From CATOSD01 sp965226695 (GTDB taxonomy: Bacteria; Chloroflexota; Dehalococcoidia; Lucifugimonadales; CATOSD01): 64,000 bases of DNA. The notes beneath the pieces are model-generated. The model was given only the letters and a program-made list of their open reading frames with translations, made no database searches and was not told where the DNA came from. The stretch covers positions 2,542,001 to 2,606,000 of the forward strand of contig OZ245405.1 in the NCBI GenBank assembly GCA_965226695.1, written 5' to 3'. Shown here piece by piece: positions 16,691 to 25,146 of this stretch; position 1 is the first letter of the stretch; each line of letters opens with the position of its first letter. The translations under genes were made by a program, and so were the position numbers.

Positions 16691-18670
16691 CTACAATGCC
16701 CGCGCCGCCAAATGGCCCTCACGCATCGCCTCGATCACCTTCCTGGCGGAGACGCAGTCCCCCACCGCCACCACGGTAGGAATGCGCCCGTCCTCTAGCA
16801 GCGCCTCGTACAAACTGTCGGTCGGGGCGTTGAACTCGCCGCCCACGATGGTGTCTACGTCTTCGACAACAGTTTCCTTACCGGTGTCCACCTCAGCCAG
16901 AACGGCAGTCCTCTCGGAGACTTCCTTGATCCAGTGCTCCCGGTGGAAGACGACGCCATTCTCCTTCATTCGCGCAATCACGGGCGGCCTGCTCGTGACG
17001 ATGATGTCAGAGGCAACGACTTCGCTTCTGGTTACCATGTGGACCTCGACGCCTTTGGCGCTCATAACGTCGGCGGCATTGGGAGACCTGTGATGGTTTT
17101 CGGCGGCGAGCAAAACTGCGCGCTTGCCCACTTCGACTCTCCCTTCAATGACATCTTCGATAGAGGCGAGTGTTGGGACTCCCGACTCCCTCAGCCCTCG
17201 AATATCCGGCTGCTGTGGGGCCGATCCGGTGGCGACGATAACGGCTTCCGCCCCCTCATCGACCAGGTCTTCGACCGCGGCCTCCGTGTCGAGCCTGACT
17301 ACGACGCCCAAGCGGTCCAACTGGAGCTCGAGCCACGCCACTATGTTGCCGAATTCGCCCCTCGTGGGGACTTTGGCGACCGTGTTCAACTGCCCGCCAA
17401 GGCGGCTGGCCTTCTCGTACAGTACCACGGCATGCCCTCGCGTTGCGGCAACCCTTGCCGCTTCCATTCCTCCCGGTCCACCGCCGACGACCGCGACCGA
17501 CTTGGGGACTTCCGCCTGGGTAAGCGGTCCCAACTCCAGCTCACGCCCGGCCTCCGGGTTGATGCTGCATCCAATGGGTTGCCCTCTGTGAGCGCGCCCG
17601 CCACAGCCATCGTTCGAGCCAATGCAATGGCGAATGTCGAATGGCCGCCCTTCCATCAGCTTGCGTCCGATGTCAGGGTCCGCAATGTGCGCCCGCGTCA
17701 TGACGCACATGTCGGCCTTGCCGGTAGCGACTATGTCGTTCGCTATCTCAGGGTCTATGATGCGGCAAACCGTGAAAATCGGAATGCCCTTTGTGGCCTT
17801 CTTGATTTCCGCGGCGTAGTGCACGAAGGGCGCCTGCTCCCACGTCATGTCCGCCTGCTGCATTGCGAAAGGCATACCACCGCCCACGCTGAAACTGACG
17901 TTGAAGAAGTCGAAGTCGCCTTTCTCCTCGAGCAAGGCCGCCATCGGCGCCATCTCTTTCGTAGTCATCCCATCCGGCTGCAGCTCGTCGGCGCTCAGGC
18001 GTATTCCGACGGCAAAGTCACGGCCGACGCTCGCGCGCACCGCTTCACCCACTTCCAGCGCGAAGCGGGCCCGGTTTTCCTCGCTTCCGCCGTACTCGTC
18101 TGTTCGGTGATTTGTCACCGGCGAAAGGAACTGCTGAATCAGATAACCATGGGCGCCATGCAGCTCCACACCGTCCATTCCCGCCTGCTTCATGATGGAC
18201 GCGGAGTGGGCGTAGCCTTCTATGACCTCTTCGATCTCTCCCTTGGTCATGGCGTGTGTGTATTCGTTCCCCGACAGGGCCTTGGTGCGGGAGGCCGACC
18301 ACAACGGCAGCATGGTGGCAAGGCTCTGGCCGGACTTTCCGAAGTGGAGGAGCTGGACGAAAATCTTGGCGCCGTGCCGGTGAACGGCATCGGCCAGCAC
18401 ACGCCAAGCGGGAATGGCGTCGTCCACGTAACCAACGGGGCTCTGCAACCCCCCGTAAGAGGAGGGATGCACTGTCGTGCCCTGAATAATGATGAGGCCC
18501 ACGCCTCCTCTGGCGCGGGCCTCGTGGTATGCGTTGTTCTGTGGTGTCGGCCTGTTGTTCTGATACATCCCCGAGCTGTGCGCGCTGATCAGCATGCGAT
18601 TGCGCACTTCCACAGCGCCTAGACGTATGGGTGACAGAAGATGGCTGAACCGCGAGTTGTCGGTGCTCAC
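16691..18670 (-). CDS. old-yellow-enzyme/2,4-dienoyl-CoA reductase-type flavin oxidoreductase
   Basis: The GTG at 18670 follows an AGGGAGGG site and begins right at the domain (SRFSHLLSPIRLG), giving 659 residues. An FMN-binding barrel with an HGAHGYLIQQFLSP segment is followed by an Fe-S region and two Rossmann parts (VAVVGGGPGGMEAA; VIVATGS). This is the layout of FadH and trimethylamine dehydrogenase. The Fe-S motif reads Cys-Ile-Gly-Ser-Asn-Asp-Gly-Cys and then Cys-Ser-Ile-Asn-Pro, so the second of four cysteine ligands is Ser. The cluster may be altered. It is divergent from the ABC importer across a 366-base promoter region. Confidence 0.85.
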   Translation of the reverse strand: MSTDNSRFSHLLSPIRLGAVEVRNRMLISAHSSGMYQNNRPTPQNNAYHEARARGGVGLIIIQGTTVHPSSYGGLQSPVGYVDDAIPAWRVLADAVHRHGAKIFVQLLHFGKSGQSLATMLPLWSASRTKALSGNEYTHAMTKGEIEEVIEGYAHSASIMKQAGMDGVELHGAHGYLIQQFLSPVTNHRTDEYGGSEENRARFALEVGEAVRASVGRDFAVGIRLSADELQPDGMTTKEMAPMAALLEEKGDFDFFNVSFSVGGGMPFAMQQADMTWEQAPFVHYAAEIKKATKGIPIFTVCRIIDPEIANDIVATGKADMCVMTRAHIADPDIGRKLMEGRPFDIRHCIGSNDGCGGRAHRGQPIGCSINPEAGRELELGPLTQAEVPKSVAVVGGGPGGMEAARVAATRGHAVVLYEKASRLGGQLNTVAKVPTRGEFGNIVAWLELQLDRLGVVVRLDTEAAVEDLVDEGAEAVIVATGSAPQQPDIRGLRESGVPTLASIEDVIEGRVEVGKRAVLLAAENHHRSPNAADVMSAKGVEVHMVTRSEVVASDIIVTSRPPVIARMKENGVVFHREHWIKEVSERTAVLAEVDTGKETVVEDVDTIVGGEFNAPTDSLYEALLEDGRIPTVVAVGDCVSARKVIEAMREGHLAARAL

Positions 18671-19036
18671 AAGACCCTCCCTGGCTGCATACACTGGAAG
18701 ACATTTCTGCTCGGGGAGGAACACTGCCGTTCGGAACGACCGCGAAATCGGTCTGTCGACCGGGCTTGGCAAATCCGCCTTGGTTTGAGGATCCGTTGAC
18801 TGCCCACTTGCCAAGTGTTATATTCCCACACAATTTAGGAGTATATCAGATGTGGAGTTCAAGATAAACGCAACAAGTTTTGTGACTATTTTCACTAATG
18901 CTACACGCTATTGGTGTGTGTAAAACCCACATATTAAGCGTGAGTCAACTCGAAGTGGTCCAAAGTTCAACTTTTGGAAAAACAACTTGATTCGCGCACG
19001 GCGTAGGCTGTACAGATTGGCAACGAGGAGGACACC
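18671..19036. other. divergent promoter region between oxidoreductase and ABC importer genes
   Basis: This 366-base gap separates two divergent transcription units. It contains one very good promoter for the importer side (described separately) and an AT-richer stretch at 18830-18960, unlike the GC-rich surroundings. No gene is supported. The long untranslated leader of about 200 bases before the importer gene could hold further regulation, but I see no known riboswitch class. Confidence 0.6.
18796..18824 (+). promoter_or_regulatory. sigma70-type promoter with operator palindrome in the spacer
   Basis: TTGACT at 18796-18801 and TATATT at 18819-18824 are separated by exactly 17 bases. The spacer contains CACTTG-C-CAAGTG at 18805-18817, a perfect 13-base palindrome. 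This is the classical position for a repressor operator. It faces the ABC importer operon and the second deacetylase pair. Confidence 0.65.
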
Positions 19037-20914
19037 ATGACGAGGATGTCTAGCGTAGCAGTTGGACTGATGCTGGTGACAATGCTGGGGCTGCTGGCAT
19101 TAGGAATGGCCTGCGGGGCGGAACAGCAAGAGCCGACGGCCGTGCCACCCTCAGCGGCGACATCCGTGGCGCCCGCCGCGACGACGGCCGCGGTCGCGGC
19201 GGCGGCTCCGACTGTCGCAGCGCCAACAGCGCCTGCCGAAATGGACCGGCCCGATGACTTGATCCCGGAGGGGCTCGCCGAAAACTTCCCCCTGATTGCC
19301 CAGTGGCACTGGAGCAAACTGCCACACCCGTTTGGCGAACAGCCGAAGAAGGGCGGAGTGTTCAGGCTCGAGGGCCGGTTCGATCTGAACACGTGGGACC
19401 CGCGCAACCCGGCTATCTCGTCCCTGGCGATTCAGATGAACGCTGTCTACAACCGCCTGCTGAAGGCCGACCACACCATGGAGACAGCTATTGCGACCAG
19501 TGGGCGCTGTCTCCGTGAAATCTGCCTCACCGGCGACCTCGCGGAGAGCTGGGAGGTTGTCAACGGCGGCGAATCGATCGTCTTCACGATCGCCGACGGG
19601 GCAAAGTGGCAGAACTTCGCGCCGGTCAACGGGCGTGATTTTCTCGCCTCGGATGTCAAGTTCGCCTATGACTCATACATAACCGACGACCGTGCCACCG
19701 GACAGAAGAGCATCTTCCGCCAGGTGGAGAGTATAGTTGCCGACGACGCCGCAAACACGGTTAGCTTCAACTTCTCGTCCCCGGCGGCGTACTTCATGTA
19801 CAGCATGGCAGGGCCCCTGGTGCCTATCTTCGCCCCTGAAGCGGCCAATGAGGAAGGCAGGCTGGACGAAGACCCGCCAATCGGTACAGGGCCGTTCCAG
19901 ATAACGAACCACGTATTCAACAGCATAATCGAGTACGAGGCAAACCCCACTTACCACAAGAAGGACGCATTCGGACAACAGCTTCCCTATCTCGATGGAA
20001 TAATCTCGGTGCGGATGTTTGACGATGCCACTCGTGTGGCGGCATTCCGAGCCGACCAGATGGATTCCTACATGTCCCTTACCGGCGACGCCCGCAAGAA
20101 CATCGAGAAGACCGAGCTGGACAGAGGGGCCAACCTTAGAGTGATGGAACAGAACGCCGGAGGCAACTTCTTCTTCGGGCCTCCTCACGATGCCGCGCCG
20201 TTCGACAACGTGAACTTCCGCCGGGCGCTGTCCATGGCATTGGACCGCGATGCTATGGTGGAGGCGGCATACGCCGACCAGGGACGCTGGTCTCTTGGAT
20301 ACCCGACAGACTGGCTCGGACGCGAATACCCCTACACCCAGTCCGAGTTTGGTCAGTACTACCAGTACAACCCCGAAGGGGCCAGGGCGCTCCTGGAGCA
20401 GGAGGGGCTGGACGGTATCGAGTTCGAGATTCACACAACCGCCCTGCGCCAGACGGATGGCCAGGTGGCCCTTGGTATCGAGTTCTGGAAGGACATAGGT
20501 CTCAGGCCGGCTCTCAGCGTCGACGAGGACGTAGCGTACAATGCAGCGTCCTTCAGCCACGACTTCGAGTACCTGCTCGGAGGGGCCTGGTACTCCGGGG
20601 GAGTTGACTGGGACGACTTCACCTACCGAATGATGCGCTCGGGGGAGCCCGGCAACTACCTCGACATCAATGACCCGGTGCTGGACGGGCTGTTGGATGA
20701 AAGTCAGCTCGAGTTCGACCGTGCAAAGCGGATTGCGATCAACCGGCAGGTTATCGAGAGAGAGTTCGACCAGGTCTACCGCATATTCGGTGCGGTGTTC
20801 CTGTTCGCGGAGTGGACAAAGCCTGAAGTTCGCAACTGGCTGAGCCACGACATCTACTTCTGGGTCAACGGATGGGGCCTGAACGCCATGGAGACGGTGT
20901 GGCTCGATAGGTAG
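19037..20914 (+). CDS. ABC transporter substrate-binding lipoprotein (family 5, peptide/nickel type)
   Basis: This 625-residue protein starts after a GAGGAGG site and has a lipoprotein signal with the lipobox LGMAC near residue 27. An Ala/Pro/Thr-rich linker follows. The rest is the SBP_bac_5 fold, with segments such as LAESWEVVNGGESIVFTI, a Phe-x-Arg-Ala-Leu-Ser-Met-Ala-Leu-Asp-Arg helix near residue 395 and a C-terminal Trp-rich end. It captures an oligopeptide-like or other polar solute outside the membrane. Two permeases follow it, and the placement next to ureide-hydrolysing genes suggests that it imports their substrate. Confidence 0.9.
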   Translation: MTRMSSVAVGLMLVTMLGLLALGMACGAEQQEPTAVPPSAATSVAPAATTAAVAAAAPTVAAPTAPAEMDRPDDLIPEGLAENFPLIAQWHWSKLPHPFGEQPKKGGVFRLEGRFDLNTWDPRNPAISSLAIQMNAVYNRLLKADHTMETAIATSGRCLREICLTGDLAESWEVVNGGESIVFTIADGAKWQNFAPVNGRDFLASDVKFAYDSYITDDRATGQKSIFRQVESIVADDAANTVSFNFSSPAAYFMYSMAGPLVPIFAPEAANEEGRLDEDPPIGTGPFQITNHVFNSIIEYEANPTYHKKDAFGQQLPYLDGIISVRMFDDATRVAAFRADQMDSYMSLTGDARKNIEKTELDRGANLRVMEQNAGGNFFFGPPHDAAPFDNVNFRRALSMALDRDAMVEAAYADQGRWSLGYPTDWLGREYPYTQSEFGQYYQYNPEGARALLEQEGLDGIEFEIHTTALRQTDGQVALGIEFWKDIGLRPALSVDEDVAYNAASFSHDFEYLLGGAWYSGGVDWDDFTYRMMRSGEPGNYLDINDPVLDGLLDESQLEFDRAKRIAINRQVIEREFDQVYRIFGAVFLFAEWTKPEVRNWLSHDIYFWVNGWGLNAMETVWLDR

Positions 20915-20954
20915 GTCCCTGGGACCGCTACTACAACAAAGCTGGATTCTTGGA

Positions 20955-20996
20955 CTTGGCTGAAGGTGTCGGAGACCGCACCTTCAGCCAAGATTT
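20955..20996 (+). terminator. hairpin between binding-protein and permease genes
   Basis: CTTGGCTGAAGGTG (20955-20968) pairs perfectly with CACCTTCAGCCAAG (20979-20992), giving a 14-bp stem with a ten-base loop followed by ATTTT. Its place after the binding-protein gene fits a partial terminator or mRNA-stabilising hairpin that keeps binding-protein levels above permease levels. Confidence 0.75.
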
Positions 20997-21039
20997 TCAT
21001 GGCCCTGCGGCAGCGATTGTCTGATTCGGGGGAGGGTCT

Positions 21040-21990
21040 GTGCATCGTTACATAATAAGGCGACTCTTGCTGGCGGTCCCAACCCTTTTCTTCGTCTCTC
21101 TCGCCATCTTCTCCCTGACGCGCATCATCCCTGGAGATGCAGTGGTGGCGATAGTCGGGGATACCGGCAATATCGCTCCTGAGCAGCTCGAGGGACTGAA
21201 GGCCCGGCTCGGCCTTGACCAGCCGTTTCACACTCAGTACCTTCGGTGGATTGGCGGCGTCCTGACCGGAGACCTGGGCGATTCCTACTACACCCGCAAG
21301 CCCGTTGTCAGACAGCTCATGAGCTCTATCCCGGTCACGCTGGAGCTCGCCGCGATCGGCCTTGTCCTGGGTATGGCTTTTGCGATTCCTCTGGGCATCA
21401 TCTCAGCAATAAGGCAAGACACGGTTACCGACTACGCCGCCAGGATACTGGCCATCCTGGGTATTTCCATGCCCAACTTCTGGATCGCCACGATGGTCGT
21501 CGTGTACCTCGGCCTTTTCCTGGCATACCTGCCGCCACTGGGATACAGCAGGCTGTGGGACGAACCGATGCGGAACCTCTCCCAGTTCTACCTTCCTGGT
21601 ATAGTGCTCGGATTCCAGTTGTCGGGGACGACGGCGCGCATGGTCCGCTCGTCCATGCTCGAGGTGCTGCGCCAGGACTACATCCGCACAGCCCTTTCCA
21701 AGGGATTGAGGGAGGGAGTGGTCGTCTCGCGCCATGCGGTAAAGAACGCCCTCATTCCGGTGGTGACAATCATCGGAAACCTGATGAACGCGCTGATAGG
21801 CGGCACCGTAATCATAGAGAACATCTTTGCGCTCCCGGGCGTCGGACAGCTCACTCTCGGCGCGGTAACGCAGCGGGACTACCCGCAGATCCAAGCCAAT
21901 ATCATGTTCCTTGCCGTGTTCCTTGTGATGATTAACCTGGTCATAGACTTGACCTACGGATGGCTCGACCCGAGGATTCGCTACAGCTAG
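21040..21990 (+). CDS. ABC transporter permease (DppB type)
   Basis: This 316-residue integral membrane protein starts at GTG with a GGGGGAGGG site. The N terminus MHRYIIRRLLLAVPTLFFVSL and the PGDAV segment are typical of DppB/OppB permeases. It has about six membrane segments and an EAA-type loop near residue 220 (LRQDYIRTALSKGL) that docks the ATPase. It forms the pore with the DppC-type partner that follows 27 bases later. No ATP-binding gene lies in this cluster, so the pump must use an ATPase encoded elsewhere. Confidence 0.9.
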   Translation: MHRYIIRRLLLAVPTLFFVSLAIFSLTRIIPGDAVVAIVGDTGNIAPEQLEGLKARLGLDQPFHTQYLRWIGGVLTGDLGDSYYTRKPVVRQLMSSIPVTLELAAIGLVLGMAFAIPLGIISAIRQDTVTDYAARILAILGISMPNFWIATMVVVYLGLFLAYLPPLGYSRLWDEPMRNLSQFYLPGIVLGFQLSGTTARMVRSSMLEVLRQDYIRTALSKGLREGVVVSRHAVKNALIPVVTIIGNLMNALIGGTVIIENIFALPGVGQLTLGAVTQRDYPQIQANIMFLAVFLVMINLVIDLTYGWLDPRIRYS

Positions 21991-22017
21991 CCTCGACTGC
22001 TGCTGAGGAGAACGGAA

Positions 22018-22941
22018 ATGGTGACAGGAAGCACGCCGCGGCCGCCGGAGGAGGCAGTTCCCGCGAACGGGCTCTTGCATGCGCGAAGGCGTACAAGCTA
22101 TCTGGTGCGCCTGGGCAGAGTTGCCAGGAACAAGCCCGTCGGCACATTCTCTGCCGTGGTGATTATAGTGATGGTGCTTTCAGGCATCTTTGCCGACGCC
22201 GTTGCCCCGTTCAATCCATTGGAGGCGCACGTGAAGGACAGGCTGCAAGGCCCCAGCCTGACGTACTGGATGGGTACGGACAATCTGGGCAGGGACGTGT
22301 TCAGCAGAGTTACTCACGGCGCCCGGACCTCGCTGCTCATCGCCATACCGGCGGTGATCCTGGGCGTCGGCGCCGGCTCGATTATCGGCATCATAAGCGG
22401 CTACCTGGGAGGGTGGTTCGACTTGCTCGTCCAGCGCCTGCTCGACGCCAGCCAGGCAATCCCGTCTCTCATCCTTGCGCTCGCCGTGATAGCCGTTCTC
22501 GGGGCAGGTATTGACAAGGTGATTTACGTCATCGCGTTCATCGCCGTGCCATGGAACGGTCGAGTGGTAAGAGGCTCGGTGCTGGCGATAAAGGAAAACC
22601 AGTACATCGATGCTGCCAGGAGCGTGGGAGCAGGCAATTTTCGGATAATGTTCCGCCACATTCTGCCCAACGTCGTCGCTCCGATACTGGTATTGGTCTC
22701 GGTACTTTTGGGCGCCGCCATCATAATCGAGGCGTCTCTGAGTTTCCTGGGCTTGGGAGTCCCTCCCCCCGAGCCCTCCTGGGGTGGAATGCTCAGCAGG
22801 GAGGGCCGCTCCTTCATGGAGAGGGCGCCCACGCTGGCATTGTTCCCCGGCCTCGCCATCAGCGTGGTGGTGCTCGCGTTCAATCTGCTTGGAGACACTT
22901 TGCGAGACATTTGGGACCCAAGGCTGAGGGGTTCCCAGTAG
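22018..22941 (+). CDS. ABC transporter permease (DppC type)
   Basis: This 307-residue protein has a charged cytoplasmic N terminus, a first membrane segment near residue 42, the DppC-type segment GTDNLGRDVFSRV near residue 88, further membrane helices, and an EAA loop (YIDAARSVGAGNFRIMFRHI) near residue 197. It pairs with the DppB-type permease upstream. The start follows a GAGGAG site. The type A deacetylase gene (copy 2) begins 29 bases after its stop, so transporter and deacetylases share a transcript, which ties the imported compound to the PuuE-like enzymes. Confidence 0.9.
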   Translation: MVTGSTPRPPEEAVPANGLLHARRRTSYLVRLGRVARNKPVGTFSAVVIIVMVLSGIFADAVAPFNPLEAHVKDRLQGPSLTYWMGTDNLGRDVFSRVTHGARTSLLIAIPAVILGVGAGSIIGIISGYLGGWFDLLVQRLLDASQAIPSLILALAVIAVLGAGIDKVIYVIAFIAVPWNGRVVRGSVLAIKENQYIDAARSVGAGNFRIMFRHILPNVVAPILVLVSVLLGAAIIIEASLSFLGLGVPPPEPSWGGMLSREGRSFMERAPTLALFPGLAISVVVLAFNLLGDTLRDIWDPRLRGSQ

Positions 22942-22970
22942 ATGCGAATTTCGATACAGAGGAGATGAAT

Positions 22971-23870
22971 ATGGCCCTGCAGCCAGACCGTTTCGACTAC
23001 TCCCCAATAATCGACCGGCCGCCGATACGATGGCCGAATGACGCCAGGGTCGCGCTCTGGATCTCCCCGAACGTGGAGCACTACGAGTACCTGCCGCCGG
23101 AGAACAGGTTTCGCAATCCCTGGGCACGAACGCCGCATCCTGATGTTCAGAGCTACTCCCATCGGGACTACGGCAACAGAGTCGGGTTCTGGCGAATGCT
23201 GGAAGTGCTGGACAAGCACGACTTCCGTTGCTGTGTTTCGCTGAACGAGGCGGTGCTCGAACACTTCCCGGAGATCAGGGACGCCATGGTCGAGCGGGAC
23301 TACGACTACATGTCCCACGGCATCTACAACACCCGGTACCTGTTTGGTATGTCGGAAGATGAGGAGAGAGAGTTCTACAGGGACATCATCGACACCCTGA
23401 AAAAGTATACCGGCAAACAGCTCAAGGGCATGCTCGGGCCCGCCCTGACCAACACCGAGGCTACGCCGGACCTGATGGCCGAGGCGGGTCTCATATACCA
23501 CACCGACTGGTTCCATGACGACCAGCCCTTTCCCCTGAAAGTCAAGCAAGGCAAGCTTGTCTCGATGCCCTACACGATTGAGTTGAACGACGTGGTCGTT
23601 CACGCCCAGGGCCACGAGGCGGAATACTTCTGCCAGATTATCAAGGACCAGTTCGACGTGCTCTACCAGGAGGGCGCGGAGAGCGGCCGGGTGATGTGCA
23701 TTGCGTTGCATCCCTACTGGATTGGGCAACCTCACCGCGCGAAGTACCTCGACGAGGCTCTGAGCTACATACTGGCCCATGACGGGGTGTGGAAGACCAC
23801 GGCAGACGACATTGCCGAATACTACATCGAACACTACTACGATGACGTCTTGGCCTACGTAAACGGGTAA
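22971..23870 (+). CDS. polysaccharide-deacetylase-fold protein, PuuE-like (type A, copy 2)
   Basis: The start at ATG 22971 has a GAGGAG site six bases away and gives 299 residues. The protein is collinear with the type A copy at 11749 and shares long identical stretches, for example in the YGNRVGFWRMLEVLDKH and GAESGRVMCI regions. The main difference is an insertion of about eight residues near residue 45 (around ENRFRNPWART). Metal-binding motifs of classical deacetylases are again absent. It sits directly after the permease genes and before the type B copy, in the same order as the first pair. Confidence 0.8.
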   Translation: MALQPDRFDYSPIIDRPPIRWPNDARVALWISPNVEHYEYLPPENRFRNPWARTPHPDVQSYSHRDYGNRVGFWRMLEVLDKHDFRCCVSLNEAVLEHFPEIRDAMVERDYDYMSHGIYNTRYLFGMSEDEEREFYRDIIDTLKKYTGKQLKGMLGPALTNTEATPDLMAEAGLIYHTDWFHDDQPFPLKVKQGKLVSMPYTIELNDVVVHAQGHEAEYFCQIIKDQFDVLYQEGAESGRVMCIALHPYWIGQPHRAKYLDEALSYILAHDGVWKTTADDIAEYYIEHYYDDVLAYVNG

Positions 23871-23918
23871 GTGCTCGATTCCTACCGAGAGCACAGATCA
23901 TTCGAGGAGGCGAAGAAA

Positions 23919-24824
23919 GTGCCTGCAGAACGCAAACCCGGTATGGACAACGATCACTACGGTTGGTCCCCAATCACCACGCGGCCCAAGGTCACTTGGC
24001 CGGAGAATTCGCGTGTCGCCCTGTGCGTAATTCTGAACCTGGAACACTATGAGTGGAGCATGCCCGATGGCTGGTTCCAGCCGCCATCGCCCGGCGGACT
24101 CGGAAGGGGAACGTTTCCCGACCTTCGGTCCTACTCCCATCACGAATACGGGAACAGGGTTGGGATCTTCCGCGTGTTGAACATACTGGACAAGTACGGC
24201 ATCACTCCCACCATCGCCATGGACGCGACGGTTGCAAAGAACTACCCGTTCGTGGTCGAGGAGTGCCAAAAGCGGGGAGCGGAGTTCATTGGCCACGGTC
24301 AGACCGTTAATCGCATGATCACAAGCAACATGAGCGGGGAAGAGGAACGGCAGTACATTCAAGAATCCATCGCCGCGGTGGAAGAAGCCACCGGCAAGCG
24401 GCCGGTCGGCTGGCTGGGGCCGGAGTATGGCGAGTCCACGCGCACGCCCGGTTTGTTGGCAGCAGAGGGAATAAGATACGTTTGCGACTGGCCGAACGAT
24501 GAGCAGCCGTACCAGATGACGGTTGATGAAGGAAAGCTGTTCTCTCTACCCATCCACGTGGAAGTCGAGGACCTCTTCACCCAATGGAATCGTGGCGTTT
24601 CCATCATGCACTACGGCAAGATGATACGCGACACCTTCGACGGACTGTACAAGGACGGAGCCGTGAGTGGCCGCACAATGGCGCTCAGCCTTCATCCATG
24701 GCTGATAGGCCAGCCATTTCGCAGCAAGTACCTTGATAGCGCTCTGGCCCATATCTCCAGGCCCGCAGGCGTATGGAAGGCAACAGGTAAAGAAATCATC
24801 GACTGGTACGAGCAGCAGAGCTAG
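23919..24824 (+). CDS. polysaccharide-deacetylase-fold protein, PuuE-like (type B, copy 2)
   Basis: The GTG at 23919 follows GAGGAGG by eight bases and gives 301 residues. The first residues (Met-Pro-x-Glu-Arg) then match the start of the type B copy at 12683, which supports this choice over an earlier GTG at 23871. The signatures DHYGWSPI, HEYGNRVGIFRVLNILDKYG, EFIGHGQTV and GWLGPEYGES run in the same order as in copy 1. The Gly-rich loop near residue 50 is shorter here. It is the last gene of the importer operon and is followed by a terminator. Confidence 0.8.
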   Translation: MPAERKPGMDNDHYGWSPITTRPKVTWPENSRVALCVILNLEHYEWSMPDGWFQPPSPGGLGRGTFPDLRSYSHHEYGNRVGIFRVLNILDKYGITPTIAMDATVAKNYPFVVEECQKRGAEFIGHGQTVNRMITSNMSGEEERQYIQESIAAVEEATGKRPVGWLGPEYGESTRTPGLLAAEGIRYVCDWPNDEQPYQMTVDEGKLFSLPIHVEVEDLFTQWNRGVSIMHYGKMIRDTFDGLYKDGAVSGRTMALSLHPWLIGQPFRSKYLDSALAHISRPAGVWKATGKEIIDWYEQQS

Positions 24825-24919
24825 ACCCTGCAACAAGACTGCCAGGCCACTTCCGTGGGGTATCATGGGTTGAGGCCCATTTGTAGGCTGTGTCGCTAGG
24901 ACGGCGCAGGGAGGTGCCC

Positions 24920-24948
24920 CACCGGCTCTGCTTAAGCCGGTGTCTTTC
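24920..24948 (+). terminator. terminator after the importer-deacetylase operon
   Basis: CACCGGC at 24920-24926 pairs with GCCGGTG at 24936-24942, leaving a nine-base loop, and is followed by TCTTTC. It lies about 95 bases after the last deacetylase stop codon. Confidence 0.6.
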
Positions 24949-25002
24949 GCCGTTCATCACCAGGATGAGCGGGGCAACCTGAGGCAGTGGAGGAAGGGCT
25001 GT

Positions 25003-25079
25003 TGGTGGAGATAGGGGGAATCGAACCCCCAACCTCGGCATTGCGAACGCCGCGCTCTCCCTAGTTGAGCTATATCCCC
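25003..25079 (-). tRNA. tRNA-Ala(CGC)
   Basis: Read on the minus strand, the cloverleaf has a seven-base acceptor stem GGGGATA/TATCTCC containing the G3-U70 pair that identifies alanine tRNAs. It also has a D arm with GAGC, an anticodon stem CGGCG/TGCCG with the loop TTCGCAA (anticodon CGC, codon GCG), and the T loop TTCGATT. The CCA end is encoded (25003-25005). The 3' end points towards the putative island, and its last 19 bases recur at 9539-9557. Confidence 0.95.
25005..25023 (+). repeat. direct repeat within the tRNA-Ala 3' end (putative att site, right)
   Basis: This is the second copy of the 19-base direct repeat also found at 9539-9557. It lies inside the tRNA-Ala gene, the usual target of tyrosine integrases. 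The 15.5 kb between the copies carries the catabolic cluster. Confidence 0.5.
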
Positions 25080-25146
25080 ACCTTGCGCAAAACGGCCCCG
25101 GCTTTCCGGGCCGTGCGCCGATTATAGCAATCCGCCGAAGCGTGCG

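Noticed and set aside
16934..18622. 562-codon plus-strand frame
   Set aside because: It is the antisense shadow of the flavin/Fe-S oxidoreductase; high GC keeps it open, and its sequence has no fold-like pattern.
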